From Pseudomonadota bacterium (GTDB taxonomy: Bacteria; Pseudomonadota; Alphaproteobacteria; Rhizobiales; Xanthobacteraceae), in the NCBI GenBank assembly GCA_023422775.1, contig JAFAGM010000013.1, positions 22,499 to 86,498 on the forward strand: a stretch of DNA of 64,000 nucleotides, read 5' to 3'. The position numbers and the translations under genes are program-made. The notes under the pieces were generated by a model. The model was not told the DNA's origin. It saw only the letters and a program-made list of their open reading frames with translations, and did no database searches. Shown here piece by piece: positions 8,946 through 16,752 of this stretch; position 1 is the first letter of the stretch, and each line of letters opens with the position of its first letter.

Positions 8946-9986
8946 CTACCTAATCGGCGGCGCGTACTGGATGCCGCCGTTGCTCCAGAGCGAGTTCAGT
9001 CCGCGCGGGATCTTCAGCTTCGATCCGTCGCCGACGTTGCGGTCATAGACCTCGCCGTAATTGCCGACGTGGCGGATGATGCGCGCGGCCCAGTCCTTGG
9101 GTAGCCCGAGGTCTTCGCCATACGCGCCTTCGGTGCCGACCAGCCGCATCACGTCCGGCTTCTTCGACTTCAGCGCCTCGTCGATGTTCTTCGAGGTGAT
9201 GCCGAGCTCCTCGGCGTTGAGCATGGCGTACAGCGTCCACTTCACGATCATCATCCAGTCGTCGTTGCGCTGCCGCACCACGGGGGCGAGCGGTTCCTTG
9301 GAGATGACGTCGGGCAGGATGACGCTGTCGTTCGGCTGGGTGAGGTTCAGCCGGAGCGCGTAGAGCTGGGAGACGTCAGCGGTAAAGGTGTCGCATTTGC
9401 CGCCCTCATAGGCTTTGAGCACCTCTTCCAGCCTCGGAAACTTCATCTCCGTGTATTTCATGTTGTTGGCGCGGAAATAGTCGGCAAGGTTGAGCAGCGT
9501 CGTCGTCCCTTCCTGCACGCAAACCTTGCTGTTGTTGAGGTCCAGCGCCGAATCGATGTTGCGCGAGCGTGGCACCATGAAGCCCTGGCCGTCGTAATAG
9601 GCGACTGCCGGGAAATAGAGCGCGTAGTTGCTTTCGCGCGACATGCTCCAGGTCGTGTTGCGGGAGAGGATATCGACCTTGCGGCTCTGCAACTCCTTGA
9701 AGCGCTCGCTGGCGTCGAGCGGCAGGAATTTCGCCTTCTTCGGATCGTCGAAGATCGCGGAGGCTACCGCGCGGCAGAAATCGACGTCGAAGCCGGTCCA
9801 GTCACCCTTGTCGTCGGGGATCGAGAATCCCGGCAGGCCCTTGTTCACGCCGCACAGCACTTCCCCGCGCTTGAGCGTCCGCTTCAGGGTCTTGGTGTCG
9901 TAGCGCTCATAGGTAATTGCCGCAGCCGCGATCGCGATTGCGACCGCCAGCCCGATCAGGAGGCCGCCTCGAAATGTCCGTAGCAT
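8946..9986 (-). CDS. Amino-acid ABC transporter substrate-binding protein, AapJ-like
   Basis: The 346-residue protein begins with a hydrophobic export or anchor segment (residues about 8-24) followed by the type-3 solute-binding fold. The start of the mature part (LKRGEVLCGVNKGLPGFSIPDDKGDWTGFDVDFCRAVASAIF) and QSRKVDILSRNTTWSMSRE are characteristic of the general L-amino-acid binding protein AapJ. No AapQ, AapM or AapP genes are nearby, so it is an orphan that may deliver to a transporter elsewhere. It is convergent with the acyl-CoA dehydrogenase gene and separated from it by a repeat. Confidence 0.88.
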   Translation of the reverse strand: MLRTFRGGLLIGLAVAIAIAAAAITYERYDTKTLKRTLKRGEVLCGVNKGLPGFSIPDDKGDWTGFDVDFCRAVASAIFDDPKKAKFLPLDASERFKELQSRKVDILSRNTTWSMSRESNYALYFPAVAYYDGQGFMVPRSRNIDSALDLNNSKVCVQEGTTTLLNLADYFRANNMKYTEMKFPRLEEVLKAYEGGKCDTFTADVSQLYALRLNLTQPNDSVILPDVISKEPLAPVVRQRNDDWMMIVKWTLYAMLNAEELGITSKNIDEALKSKKPDVMRLVGTEGAYGEDLGLPKDWAARIIRHVGNYGEVYDRNVGDGSKLKIPRGLNSLWSNGGIQYAPPIR

Positions 9987-10060
9987 TTTCTAACTCACCA
10001 ATTTCAGGGAAACGGATCGGCTGGAGCAGCCGTGGCGTGATTGCAGGTCAGGCTTCCGGA

Positions 10061-10660
10061 CTACAGCGTGGGCTTCTGCCGGATGATGACCTTGGTTCCG
10101 ACCGGCACGCGCTCGTAGAGATCGGCAACGTCGGCGTTGACCAGGCGGAAACAGCCGGAGGAGACAGCGGTGCCGATGGTATCGGGGCGGTTGGTGCCGT
10201 GGATGCGATAGACGGTGGTGCCGAGATACAGCGCGCGGGCGCCGAGCGGATTGCCGGGGCCGCCAGCCATGAAGCGCGGCAGATAGGGCTGACGCTGGAT
10301 CATCTCCGGCGGCGGCGTCCAGTCCGGCCATTCCGCCTTGCGGGTGATGTTGACGAGACCCTGCCACTGGAAGCCGTCGCGGCCGACACCGATGCCGTAG
10401 CGCAGCGCGCGGCCATTGCCCTGAATCAAATAGAGGTGACGTTCGGCGGTAACGACGATGATGGTGCCGGGCGGCTCGTTGGTGCGGTAGAGCACGGCCG
10501 TTTTCTTCCATTGCGGATCGAGCTCGACGGAGTCGTCCGCGATCAGTCCCGGCTGGTCGCCGACGTCGGGCTGTCGCAGCTGCGCCTGGCTCTGCGAGGC
10601 CGAAAGGATCAGACCGGCTGCAGCAATCAACATCCAGGTCAGGTGCCGAAACTTCGTCAT
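10061..10660 (-). CDS. L,D-transpeptidase (YkuD family)
   Basis: The 199-residue protein has a signal peptide (about residues 1-27, ending SQSQA-Q) and a YkuD catalytic domain. The catalytic motif is intact: HGTN at residues 154-157 and SSGCFRL with Cys170 as nucleophile. Such enzymes form 3-3 peptidoglycan cross-links or attach proteins to peptidoglycan in the periplasm. The nearest genes (AapJ-like downstream, the oxidase operon upstream) have no evident link, and it probably has its own promoter in the 176 bases upstream. Confidence 0.9.
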   Translation of the reverse strand: MTKFRHLTWMLIAAAGLILSASQSQAQLRQPDVGDQPGLIADDSVELDPQWKKTAVLYRTNEPPGTIIVVTAERHLYLIQGNGRALRYGIGVGRDGFQWQGLVNITRKAEWPDWTPPPEMIQRQPYLPRFMAGGPGNPLGARALYLGTTVYRIHGTNRPDTIGTAVSSGCFRLVNADVADLYERVPVGTKVIIRQKPTL

Positions 10661-10836
10661 CGCAAAACTCCTTGTTGGCGCGTGGGCCCAATGGGTGGCG
10701 GCGTCGCCGAATGAGCAGAAACCATCAAATCTCAGGGCTAGCTTGATGGCAAGTTTAGGGCGAATGCGGCGAGCAGGTGACTGAAATGCCTTCTATTTTC
10801 GTCGCGTCCGTAGTTTACCGGAGCCACGGAGTTCTC

Positions 10837-10968
10837 TCATTTCGGCGCAATCCACAGCCGCAGGCAAAACGAAATCAGCAGCACGGTACCGACGCCGCCG
10901 AGCCACAGGCCCGCGAACCACAAGAGACGCTGCGCCAGCGGGCGCCGACCTGGCTTGAACTCGATCAA
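10837..10968 (-). CDS. DUF2474 small membrane subunit of bd-type oxidase
   Basis: This 43-residue product with one membrane helix (LLWFAGLWLGGVGTVLLISFC, residues about 15-35) fits the DUF2474 family, which accompanies cyanide-insensitive bd oxidases much as CydX accompanies CydAB. It begins at a TTG (complement of 10966-10968) that overlaps the cydB stop codon, so translation is probably coupled. It is short and easily missed by gene callers. The positive N-terminus (FKPGRRPLAQR) suggests an N-in topology. Confidence 0.75.
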   Translation of the reverse strand: MIEFKPGRRPLAQRLLWFAGLWLGGVGTVLLISFCLRLWIAPK

Positions 10969-11972
10969 TGGTAGCCGCTCTCCGGTTTGACCTTGCCGCG
11001 GAAGACCCAATAGGCCCAGGCGGTATAGCCGAGAATAAGGGGTATCAGGATGGCGACGCCGAACAGCATGAAGAGCTGGCTGTTGGCCGGCGAGGCCGCC
11101 TGCCAGATGGTGATGCTCTGCGGCACGATGTACGGAAACATGCTGATGCCGAGGCCGGCATAGGACAGCGCGAACAGCGCCAGCGTCAGGAAGAACGGCT
11201 GGTAGTCGTATTTGTTGGCAAGGCTGCGCAGCAGCAGCACCGTGACGGCGGCCACCGCGATCGGCACCGGTGCGGTGAGGACGATGTTCGGCCAGGTGAA
11301 CCAGCGCTGCGTGTACTGCACGGCGAGGAACGGCGTCGCAAGACTGACCGCGCCGATGGCCCCGAGCATCGCGAACAGCAGGAACCAGCTCAAGTGATAG
11401 GCGCGGTCGCGCAACGCGCCTTCCGTCTTCATCACCAGCCATGTCGCGCCAAGCAGGGCGTAGCCGATCACCAGCGCCACGCCGGTCAGGATGCTGAACG
11501 GCGTCAGCCAGTCCCACCAGCCGCCGGCATATTGCCGTCCCTCGACATGCACGCCTTGCAGGATGGCGCCGAGCGCGATGCCCTGCGCCAGCGTCGCGAG
11601 CAGCGATCCGCCGGCAAAGGCAATGTCCCAGCGGTTGCGCTCGGCTTGCGCTCGCCAGCGGAATTCGAAGGCGACGCCGCGGAACACCAGCCCGAGCAGC
11701 ATCACGATCATCGGGGTATAGAGCGCGGGCATCAGCACCGCATAGGCGAGCGGAAACGCGGCCATCAGGCCGCCGCCGCCGAGCACCAGCCATGTTTCGT
11801 TGCCGTCCCAGACCGGGGCGACGCTGTTCATGATGACGTCGCGGTCCCGCTTCTCCGGGAATAGCGGAAACAGGATGCCGAGGCCGAGGTCGAAACCGTC
11901 CATCACGACATAGACGAACACCGCGAACGCGATGATGAAGGCCCAGATGATCGGTAGGTCGATGGCCATCAT
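10965..11972 (-). CDS. cydB: Cytochrome bd-type (CIO) quinol oxidase subunit II
   Basis: The 335-residue protein has about eight membrane helices. The N-terminus MMAIDLPIIWAFIIAFAVFVYVVMDGFDLGLGIL and VAPVWDGNETWLV are signature CydB segments. With CydA it forms a quinol oxidase that reduces oxygen to water at high affinity without pumping protons. Its ATG overlaps the CydA stop (ATGA), and its own stop overlaps the DUF2474 start, giving a tight three-gene operon. The DUF2474 partner points to the cyanide-insensitive (cioB) branch. Confidence 0.93.
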   Translation of the reverse strand: MMAIDLPIIWAFIIAFAVFVYVVMDGFDLGLGILFPLFPEKRDRDVIMNSVAPVWDGNETWLVLGGGGLMAAFPLAYAVLMPALYTPMIVMLLGLVFRGVAFEFRWRAQAERNRWDIAFAGGSLLATLAQGIALGAILQGVHVEGRQYAGGWWDWLTPFSILTGVALVIGYALLGATWLVMKTEGALRDRAYHLSWFLLFAMLGAIGAVSLATPFLAVQYTQRWFTWPNIVLTAPVPIAVAAVTVLLLRSLANKYDYQPFFLTLALFALSYAGLGISMFPYIVPQSITIWQAASPANSQLFMLFGVAILIPLILGYTAWAYWVFRGKVKPESGYH

Positions 11973-13378
11973 CGGGCTGCTCCCTCGGCTGGCGCGCCCG
12001 CGGCCGGCGTAATGCCGGCGGTGCGGGTCGGGGCCTCGTGCGTCGGTCCCTGTTCGCCCGGATGCGGCGGCGCCGCCATCAGGCGCAGCAGGTAGATCAC
12101 GCCGGCCGTGAACACCACGAAGTAGACGATGATGAACGCGATCAGCGAGGATGCGACCGCGGGCGCCGCCAGCGGCGAGGCGGAGTCGGCCGTCCGCAGC
12201 AATCCATAGACCGTGAACGGCTGGCGTCCGGTCTCGGTGGTGATCCAGCCCGCGAGCACGGCGATAAAACCGGAGGGCGCCATCGCGACCGCGAACATGT
12301 GCAACAGGCGGGAATCGTAGAGCTTGCCCTGCAGGCGCATCAACAGGCTGAACAGGCCGAGCGCCAGCATCAGCAGTCCCATGCCGACCATGATCCGGAA
12401 CGACCAGAACGTGATCGGCACCGGCGGCCAGTTCTCGCGCGGAACGGTGTCGAGGCCGGCCATCGGCGCATCCGGCGAGTGCTTGAGAATCAGCGAGCCC
12501 AGCTTCGGTATTTCCACCGCATAGTCGACCCTGCCGGCGGCCTGGTTGGGCAGGCCGAACAGGATCAGGGGCGCGCCGTCCTTGTGGCTCGTGAAGTGGC
12601 CTTCCATCGCCATGATCTTCACCGGCTGATGTTCCAGCGTGTTGAGCCCGTGCTGGTCGCCGGCGATGATCTGGATCGGCGCTACCAGCGCGGCCATCCA
12701 CATCGCCATCGAAAACATCACGCGCGGGCCGGCGAGGTGGCGGTCGCGCAGCAGATGCCAGGCACCGACCGCGCCGACCACCAGCGCGGTGGTCAGGTAT
12801 GCCGCCAGCACCATGTGCACGAGGCGGTACGGGAATGACGGGTTGAAGATCACCTTGAACCAGTCGGCGGCGATGAACTGTCCCTCGGCATTGAACGCGT
12901 GGCCCGCCGGCGTCTGCATCCAGGAATTGGCGGAGAGAATCCAGAACGCCGATATCAGCGTTCCGATCGCGACCATCAGTGTTGCCAGGAAATGCAGTCC
13001 GGGGCCGACGCGCTTCAGGCCGAACAGCATCACGCCGAGGAAGCCTGCTTCGAGGAAGAATGCGGTCAGCACCTCATAGGCCATCAGCGGGCCGATGACG
13101 GGACCGGTCTTGTCGGAGAAGGCCGACCAGTTGGTGCCGAACTGGTAGGACATCACGATGCCGGACACGACCCCCATGCCGAACGCGACGGCGAAGATCT
13201 TGAGCCAGTAATTGAACAGGTTGATGTAGACCTCGCGCCCGGTCGCGAGCCAGAGCGCTTCGAGCACGGCGAGATAGCTGGCGAGCCCGATCGAGAAGGC
13301 CGGGAATATGATGTGGAACGACATCGTGAAAGCAAACTGCGCCCGGGCCAGCACGACCGCATCCCAGCCTTCAAACAT
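11969..13378 (-). CDS. cydA: Cytochrome bd-type (CIO) quinol oxidase subunit I
   Basis: The roughly 469-residue protein carries the b-type hemes and quinol site of a bd oxidase. His22 in FTMSFHIIFP matches the conserved N-terminal heme ligand. The quinol-binding region GDQHGLNTLEHQPVKIMAMEGHF is followed by a short Q-loop, as in cyanide-insensitive oxidases (cioA). The tail is Ala/Pro-rich. The ATG at 13378 is preferred over upstream TTG and GTG codons at 13384-13396. It is first in the operon with cydB and the DUF2474 gene, and probably serves low-oxygen or inhibitor-resistant respiration. Confidence 0.93.
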   Translation of the reverse strand: MFEGWDAVVLARAQFAFTMSFHIIFPAFSIGLASYLAVLEALWLATGREVYINLFNYWLKIFAVAFGMGVVSGIVMSYQFGTNWSAFSDKTGPVIGPLMAYEVLTAFFLEAGFLGVMLFGLKRVGPGLHFLATLMVAIGTLISAFWILSANSWMQTPAGHAFNAEGQFIAADWFKVIFNPSFPYRLVHMVLAAYLTTALVVGAVGAWHLLRDRHLAGPRVMFSMAMWMAALVAPIQIIAGDQHGLNTLEHQPVKIMAMEGHFTSHKDGAPLILFGLPNQAAGRVDYAVEIPKLGSLILKHSPDAPMAGLDTVPRENWPPVPITFWSFRIMVGMGLLMLALGLFSLLMRLQGKLYDSRLLHMFAVAMAPSGFIAVLAGWITTETGRQPFTVYGLLRTADSASPLAAPAVASSLIAFIIVYFVVFTAGVIYLLRLMAAPPHPGEQGPTHEAPTRTAGITPAAGAPAEGAAR

Positions 13379-13525
13379 CGGCACCACCCGTCGCAAGTTT
13401 CACCGGTCGCGACATCTTCGAAAACGGAGCTACCGCCTTGAAAACTGCGCCCGAACCAGGGTCGCACCTTACCATGCCTGATGCGACGATCATACCTGCG
13501 CGCCGTGCGGAACAGGCGTGCGGGC

Positions 13526-14506
13526 CTATCCGGCACGCCCTGCATTCAATCCCAGCCGCCGGATGATTTCGGCCTGCACCGCGCGGGTCTGTTCCTTGCC
13601 GACCAGCACCGGGCTGCGAACCGTTCTGCCGGAGTGGAGGCGGGCGGCGAGCGCATAGTGTGAGCCGCGTCGGCCGCCGCTTTCGACATCGATGTGCGCG
13701 ACGTCGTTACCGCCGGCGGCGATGATTTCGATCGTGCCGGTCAACGACAGCCGCTCCATCCGCAGGCCGCCATCGCGGATAATCCAGCATCCGCTCGCCC
13801 GGTAGAGATACCTGGTCAGCAGGAAGGCGGCGATCGCGCCGAATGACCAGACGGCGACGCCAAGTCCGGTCAGTTTGCCGCTCCACAGCGCGAAGGCGGG
13901 CGGAAGAACCACGGAGCAAGCCAATAGCCCGGTGAGCGCCCGGAACGCCCACAAGCGCCGGGTGCTGACCGGCTTCCCCAGCCGTATCGCGGCGTTCGCG
14001 GCGTCGAGCGGATTCTCGGCGAGTTCCGGCGCCGGTAGTCGCAGCAGTCGCGCAATTTGCGCGGTGGTCCTTTTCACCTGTGTGACGTCAGGCAGTGGGG
14101 GCGAGGTGAGCGTATCGCCCGATCCGGTTTCGAAGATCAGGGTGAATTCGATCGATTTGCCGATGCTCCGTCGCAGCCGCATCTCCGACAGTTCTTCTTC
14201 CCGGATCGATCGCCGGTGCAGTTTTCCGAATGGGCGCTGTTCGCCGATCAGGATTTCGCCCGGCGTGACGATCCAGACGACGTTGCGGTCGAACAGGGCT
14301 GCGACCAGCAGCAGGCAGCCGAACAGCAGCGCGAACAGCGCGGCGATGCCGAGCCACTGGTCGTGTGCCAGATGGGCGAGGCCGGGCAAGGCGATCAGGC
14401 ACACCACGATGGCAATGCCTGCAAGAACGAGCCGCTCATTGAGCGACGTGCCCTTGCGCAGTCTGACTTCGTTCTCGTTCGCCACAGTGTCCATCGCCGG
14501 CAGCAA
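13526..14506 (-). CDS. Conserved membrane protein of unknown function
   Basis: The 326-residue protein is not recognised as a named family. Two hydrophobic pairs stand out: residues about 27-75 (LVLAGIAIVVCLIALPGL ... LFALLFGCLLLVAALF) and about 190-240 (LTGLLACSVVLPPAFALW ... FGAIAAFLLTRYLY). Between and after them are beta-rich stretches (VVWIVTPGEILIGEQRPF; CWIIRDGGLRMERLSLTG) resembling a duplicated membrane-linked PH-like fold. The start may instead be at the second Met, residue 5. It lies between the bd oxidase operon and the small exported protein gene, both on the same strand. Confidence 0.7.
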   Translation of the reverse strand: MLPAMDTVANENEVRLRKGTSLNERLVLAGIAIVVCLIALPGLAHLAHDQWLGIAALFALLFGCLLLVAALFDRNVVWIVTPGEILIGEQRPFGKLHRRSIREEELSEMRLRRSIGKSIEFTLIFETGSGDTLTSPPLPDVTQVKRTTAQIARLLRLPAPELAENPLDAANAAIRLGKPVSTRRLWAFRALTGLLACSVVLPPAFALWSGKLTGLGVAVWSFGAIAAFLLTRYLYRASGCWIIRDGGLRMERLSLTGTIEIIAAGGNDVAHIDVESGGRRGSHYALAARLHSGRTVRSPVLVGKEQTRAVQAEIIRRLGLNAGRAG

Positions 14507-14621
14507 ACATCACGACCGCCATGGTCGCATCAAGCGGCAATGTGTGGGGCTGAAATGCGGCAGGCCCGATCACTTCATGGATCACGAAACCAGGTTCTGC
14601 AGCAAGCTCCCAAAAGCAGAG

Positions 14622-14655
14622 CGACCCGGCCGTGGGGGGCATCCCGGCCGGGTCG
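14622..14655 (-). terminator. Possible Rho-independent terminator
   Basis: An 11-bp perfect stem (CGACCCGGCCG / CGGCCGGGTCG) with a 12-base loop is followed on the minus strand by a short TTTT run. It lies downstream of the small exported-protein gene. Confidence 0.5.
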
Positions 14656-14665
14656 TTGGAGGTCG

Positions 14666-14719
14666 CTTGGGGGTCTGGTACTTGGGGGTCTAGGACTTGG
14701 GGGTCTAGGACTTGAGAGG
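14666..14719. repeat. 15-bp tandem repeat, three and a half units
   Basis: The unit CTTGGGGGTCTAGGA occurs three times in a row, the first with TGGTA in place of TAGGA, plus a partial fourth unit. It lies directly after the stop of the small exported-protein gene (minus strand), before the hairpin at 14622-14655. Confidence 0.85.
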
Positions 14720-14734
14720 CTTGGAGGCAGAAAT

Positions 14735-14935
14735 TCAGCGGGGGGGCACGCTGTCGTAGGAGATCACACAGATCTCTTTTGGATTCTTGCTGCTGCAATC
14801 GACCACCTGTTCACGCACGAACGTCGAGCCGCCGTCGCGCTGGGCGCGCGGCTGGATGTTCTGGGCCGACAGGGTGGCCAGCGTCGCAACCGCGCCGAGC
14901 GGGACGATGAAAAAGCGGAAGGACGGCTTCAGCAT
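14735..14935 (-). CDS. Small exported protein of unknown function
   Basis: The 66-residue protein starts at 14935, backed by a strong AGGAGAG site. It has a signal peptide (KPSFRFFIVPLGAVATLATLSA) and a short polar mature part with two cysteines (VVDCSSKNPKEICVIS) that could form a disulfide. No family was recognised. It lies downstream of the ECF sigma gene on the same strand with a 176-base gap, where an anti-sigma factor would often be found, though it has no anti-sigma features. A motif in its upstream region also occurs before the sigma gene. Confidence 0.65.
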   Translation of the reverse strand: MLKPSFRFFIVPLGAVATLATLSAQNIQPRAQRDGGSTFVREQVVDCSSKNPKEICVISYDSVPPR

Positions 14936-15024
14936 GTTCGCTCTCCTGTTCGGCGTTGGCGTTGCGTTGCTGTTCATCGGTATAAGGGGCGAGTTTTTCC
15001 GGGTGATGTCGCCAATCGTTTCAT

Positions 15025-15036
15025 TTGTTTCGTCGG
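15025..15036 (-). promoter_or_regulatory. Shared motif upstream of the small exported-protein gene
   Basis: The minus-strand sequence CCGACGAAACAA lies 90 bases before the start of the small gene. It is identical to one arm of the inverted repeat before the ECF sigma gene (15836-15847). A role as a promoter element or operator is inferred. Confidence 0.4.
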
Positions 15037-15111
15037 AGGTAATCCTTTTCCGCCGAAACCGACACGTTTTCCGCTCCCAATGCCTTTTTAAGGCATTGAA
15101 ATAGTGGAGGT

Positions 15112-15723
15112 TTATGCCGCCAGACTGTCCACGCCGGCGCCCTTAAGCAAGTCGGCCAGTTGTTTGCGGGCATAGAACATCCGGGTCTTCACCGTGCTCT
15201 GGGGAATACCGATGATCTCACCGGCCTCCTCGACCGACTTCTCGTGGTAATAGACCAGATTGATGATCTCGCGGTGGGCCGGCGACAGCTTGGCGATGCA
15301 GGCGCGCAGGATGGCGCTGGTGTTGTTGCGGTCCAGCGACGCTTCCGGCGTATCGGCATCGTCGGCGATCTCGAGCACGTCTTCCTGGTCGATGTCTTCA
15401 TGCTTGCGCTGGCGCAGCGCGGTCAGCGCCTTGAAGCGGGCGATCGACAGCAGCCAGGTGGAGACCTGCGAACGGCCTTCGAACTGGCTGGCGGTGCGCC
15501 AGACGTCGAGGAACACCTGGCTCACCAGGTCTTCCGCCATGGTGGTGTCGCGCACCATGCGCAGCACGAAGCGGTAAACGCGAACATTGTGACGCGAGTA
15601 AAGTACATGCATCGCGTGCCGATCGGCCTTGGCGATGCTGTCGAGAAGCATCTCATCCGAAATCGCACGGGCAGCGGTGATCGACTTGCGGGCTGCGGCG
15701 TTGATGGCGACGACGTTCGGCAT
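15112..15723 (-). CDS. ECF-type RNA polymerase sigma factor
   Basis: The 203-residue protein has sigma region 2 (VYRFVLRMVRDTTMAEDLVSQVFLDVWRTASQFEGRSQVSTWLLSIARFKAL, about residues 49-100) and region 4 with its helix-turn-helix (LSPAHREIINLVYYHEKSVEEAGEIIGIPQSTVKTRMFYARKQL, about residues 147-190). Together these are the two domains of extracytoplasmic-function sigma factors. No recognisable anti-sigma gene adjoins it. The gene downstream encodes a 66-residue exported protein, and the phosphorelay genes lie upstream on the same strand. An inverted repeat upstream suggests regulation, perhaps by itself. Confidence 0.9.
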   Translation of the reverse strand: MPNVVAINAAARKSITAARAISDEMLLDSIAKADRHAMHVLYSRHNVRVYRFVLRMVRDTTMAEDLVSQVFLDVWRTASQFEGRSQVSTWLLSIARFKALTALRQRKHEDIDQEDVLEIADDADTPEASLDRNNTSAILRACIAKLSPAHREIINLVYYHEKSVEEAGEIIGIPQSTVKTRMFYARKQLADLLKGAGVDSLAA

Positions 15724-15836
15724 GACAGGCTCCCAGTTCGCCGTGAGTGCGGCGGTTCGTTGGGAGGATTGTTAGTCAGCCTCCGTTTCGGGACGTCTGC
15801 ACCAAAAGGGAAAAATGGTTTCGTGGAGGGAAGAAT

Positions 15837-15865
15837 TGTTTCGTCGGTGAGCCCACGACGAAACA
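15837..15865. promoter_or_regulatory. 10-bp perfect inverted repeat upstream of the ECF sigma gene
   Basis: TGTTTCGTCG and CGACGAAACA are exact inverted copies separated by nine bases, 114 bases before the sigma factor start. The left arm extends to a 12-base match with the sequence at 15025-15036. It looks like an operator or paired promoter element; function is inferred. Confidence 0.45.
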
Positions 15866-16014
15866 TTCGGGGGAAAAATGCCAGTAATTTCAATATGCGG
15901 AAAATCGAGAGGCGGGATTTTTGCTCCACGGAACAAATCCCGCGGTCCTGAACCTGCGTGGGACGATCACCGACCCAGAGTCGTCACCCGGTGCGCCGGG
16001 AAGACCGTGAGCGC

Positions 16015-16752
16015 TCAGCCCTTCTCGCCGGTCGGGGAGAACAGATAGCCGCCGCCCCGGATGGTGCGGATGACAGCGGGCTTGGTCGGGTCGATCTCGA
16101 TCTTGCGGCGGATCCGCATGATCCGCAGGTCGACGGCGCGGTCGAACGCCTCGGCGTCGCGGGCGTTGGCCAGTTCGAGCAGCCGCTCGCGCGACAGCAC
16201 GCGCTTGGGATTGGCCGCGAATACTTTCAACAGCCCGAATTCGGAGGCCGTCAGCGGATGCTCGTTGCCTTCGTCGTCGCGCAGCGCCTGCGCTTCGAGG
16301 TCGAGCCATTTGGTGCCGAACCGCACCAGCTGCTCCTTCTCCGCCTTTGCGGCCGCAGTCTCGGATGCCGCGGCTTTCACCGGCGCACTGCGGCGAAGCA
16401 CGGAGCGGATGCGCGCCATCAGTTCGCGCAGTTCGCAGGGTTTTGCGATGTAGTCGTCGGCGCCGAGCTCGAGGCCTACGACGCGGTCGATCGGGCTTGC
16501 GGTCGCCGTCAGCATGATGACGGGAACGTTGATGCGGCTCTTGAGGTCGCGGATGATCGAAAGTCCGTCTTCCTCGGGCATGTTGAGGTCGAGCACCACG
16601 AGGTCGGGCACATTGGTCTCGATCACGCTGCGCAGGCTCTTGCCGCCGTCGCACAGCGTTACGCCGAAGCCGTGCATCTTGAGGTAATCACCGACCATCT
16701 CGCGGGCCGGTGCCTCGTCATCCACGATGATGATGTGCGGGCTCTGGGTCAT
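16015..16752 (-). CDS. OmpR/PhoB-family response regulator
   Basis: The 245-residue protein has a receiver domain (IIIVDDEAPAREM at the N-terminus, phospho-acceptor Asp55 in LVVLDLNMPEEDG, Lys104 in IAKPCELREL). An extended linker (about residues 118-142, Ala/Glu-rich) joins it to a winged-helix domain (LTASEFGLLKVFAANPKRVLSRERLLELAN and IRTIRGGGYLFSP). It binds DNA when phosphorylated. Its ATG overlaps the stop of the upstream REC-DUF3369-kinase gene by four bases, so it is the output of that phosphorelay. A 9-bp stem (15912-15920 / 15935-15943) lies downstream, without a clear T run. Confidence 0.92.
   Translation of the reverse strand: MTQSPHIIIVDDEAPAREMVGDYLKMHGFGVTLCDGGKSLRSVIETNVPDLVVLDLNMPEEDGLSIIRDLKSRINVPVIMLTATASPIDRVVGLELGADDYIAKPCELRELMARIRSVLRRSAPVKAAASETAAAKAEKEQLVRFGTKWLDLEAQALRDDEGNEHPLTASEFGLLKVFAANPKRVLSRERLLELANARDAEAFDRAVDLRIMRIRRKIEIDPTKPAVIRTIRGGGYLFSPTGEKG

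Noticed and set aside
14666..14719. Possible CRISPR-like repeat array
   Set aside because: Units are head to tail without spacers, as at 39256-39297; there are no cas genes.
15912..15943. Hairpin GCGGGATTT / AAATCCCGC as terminator of the response regulator gene
   Set aside because: The 9-bp stem is real but no T run follows on the minus strand, and the loop is long; not strong enough for a feature.
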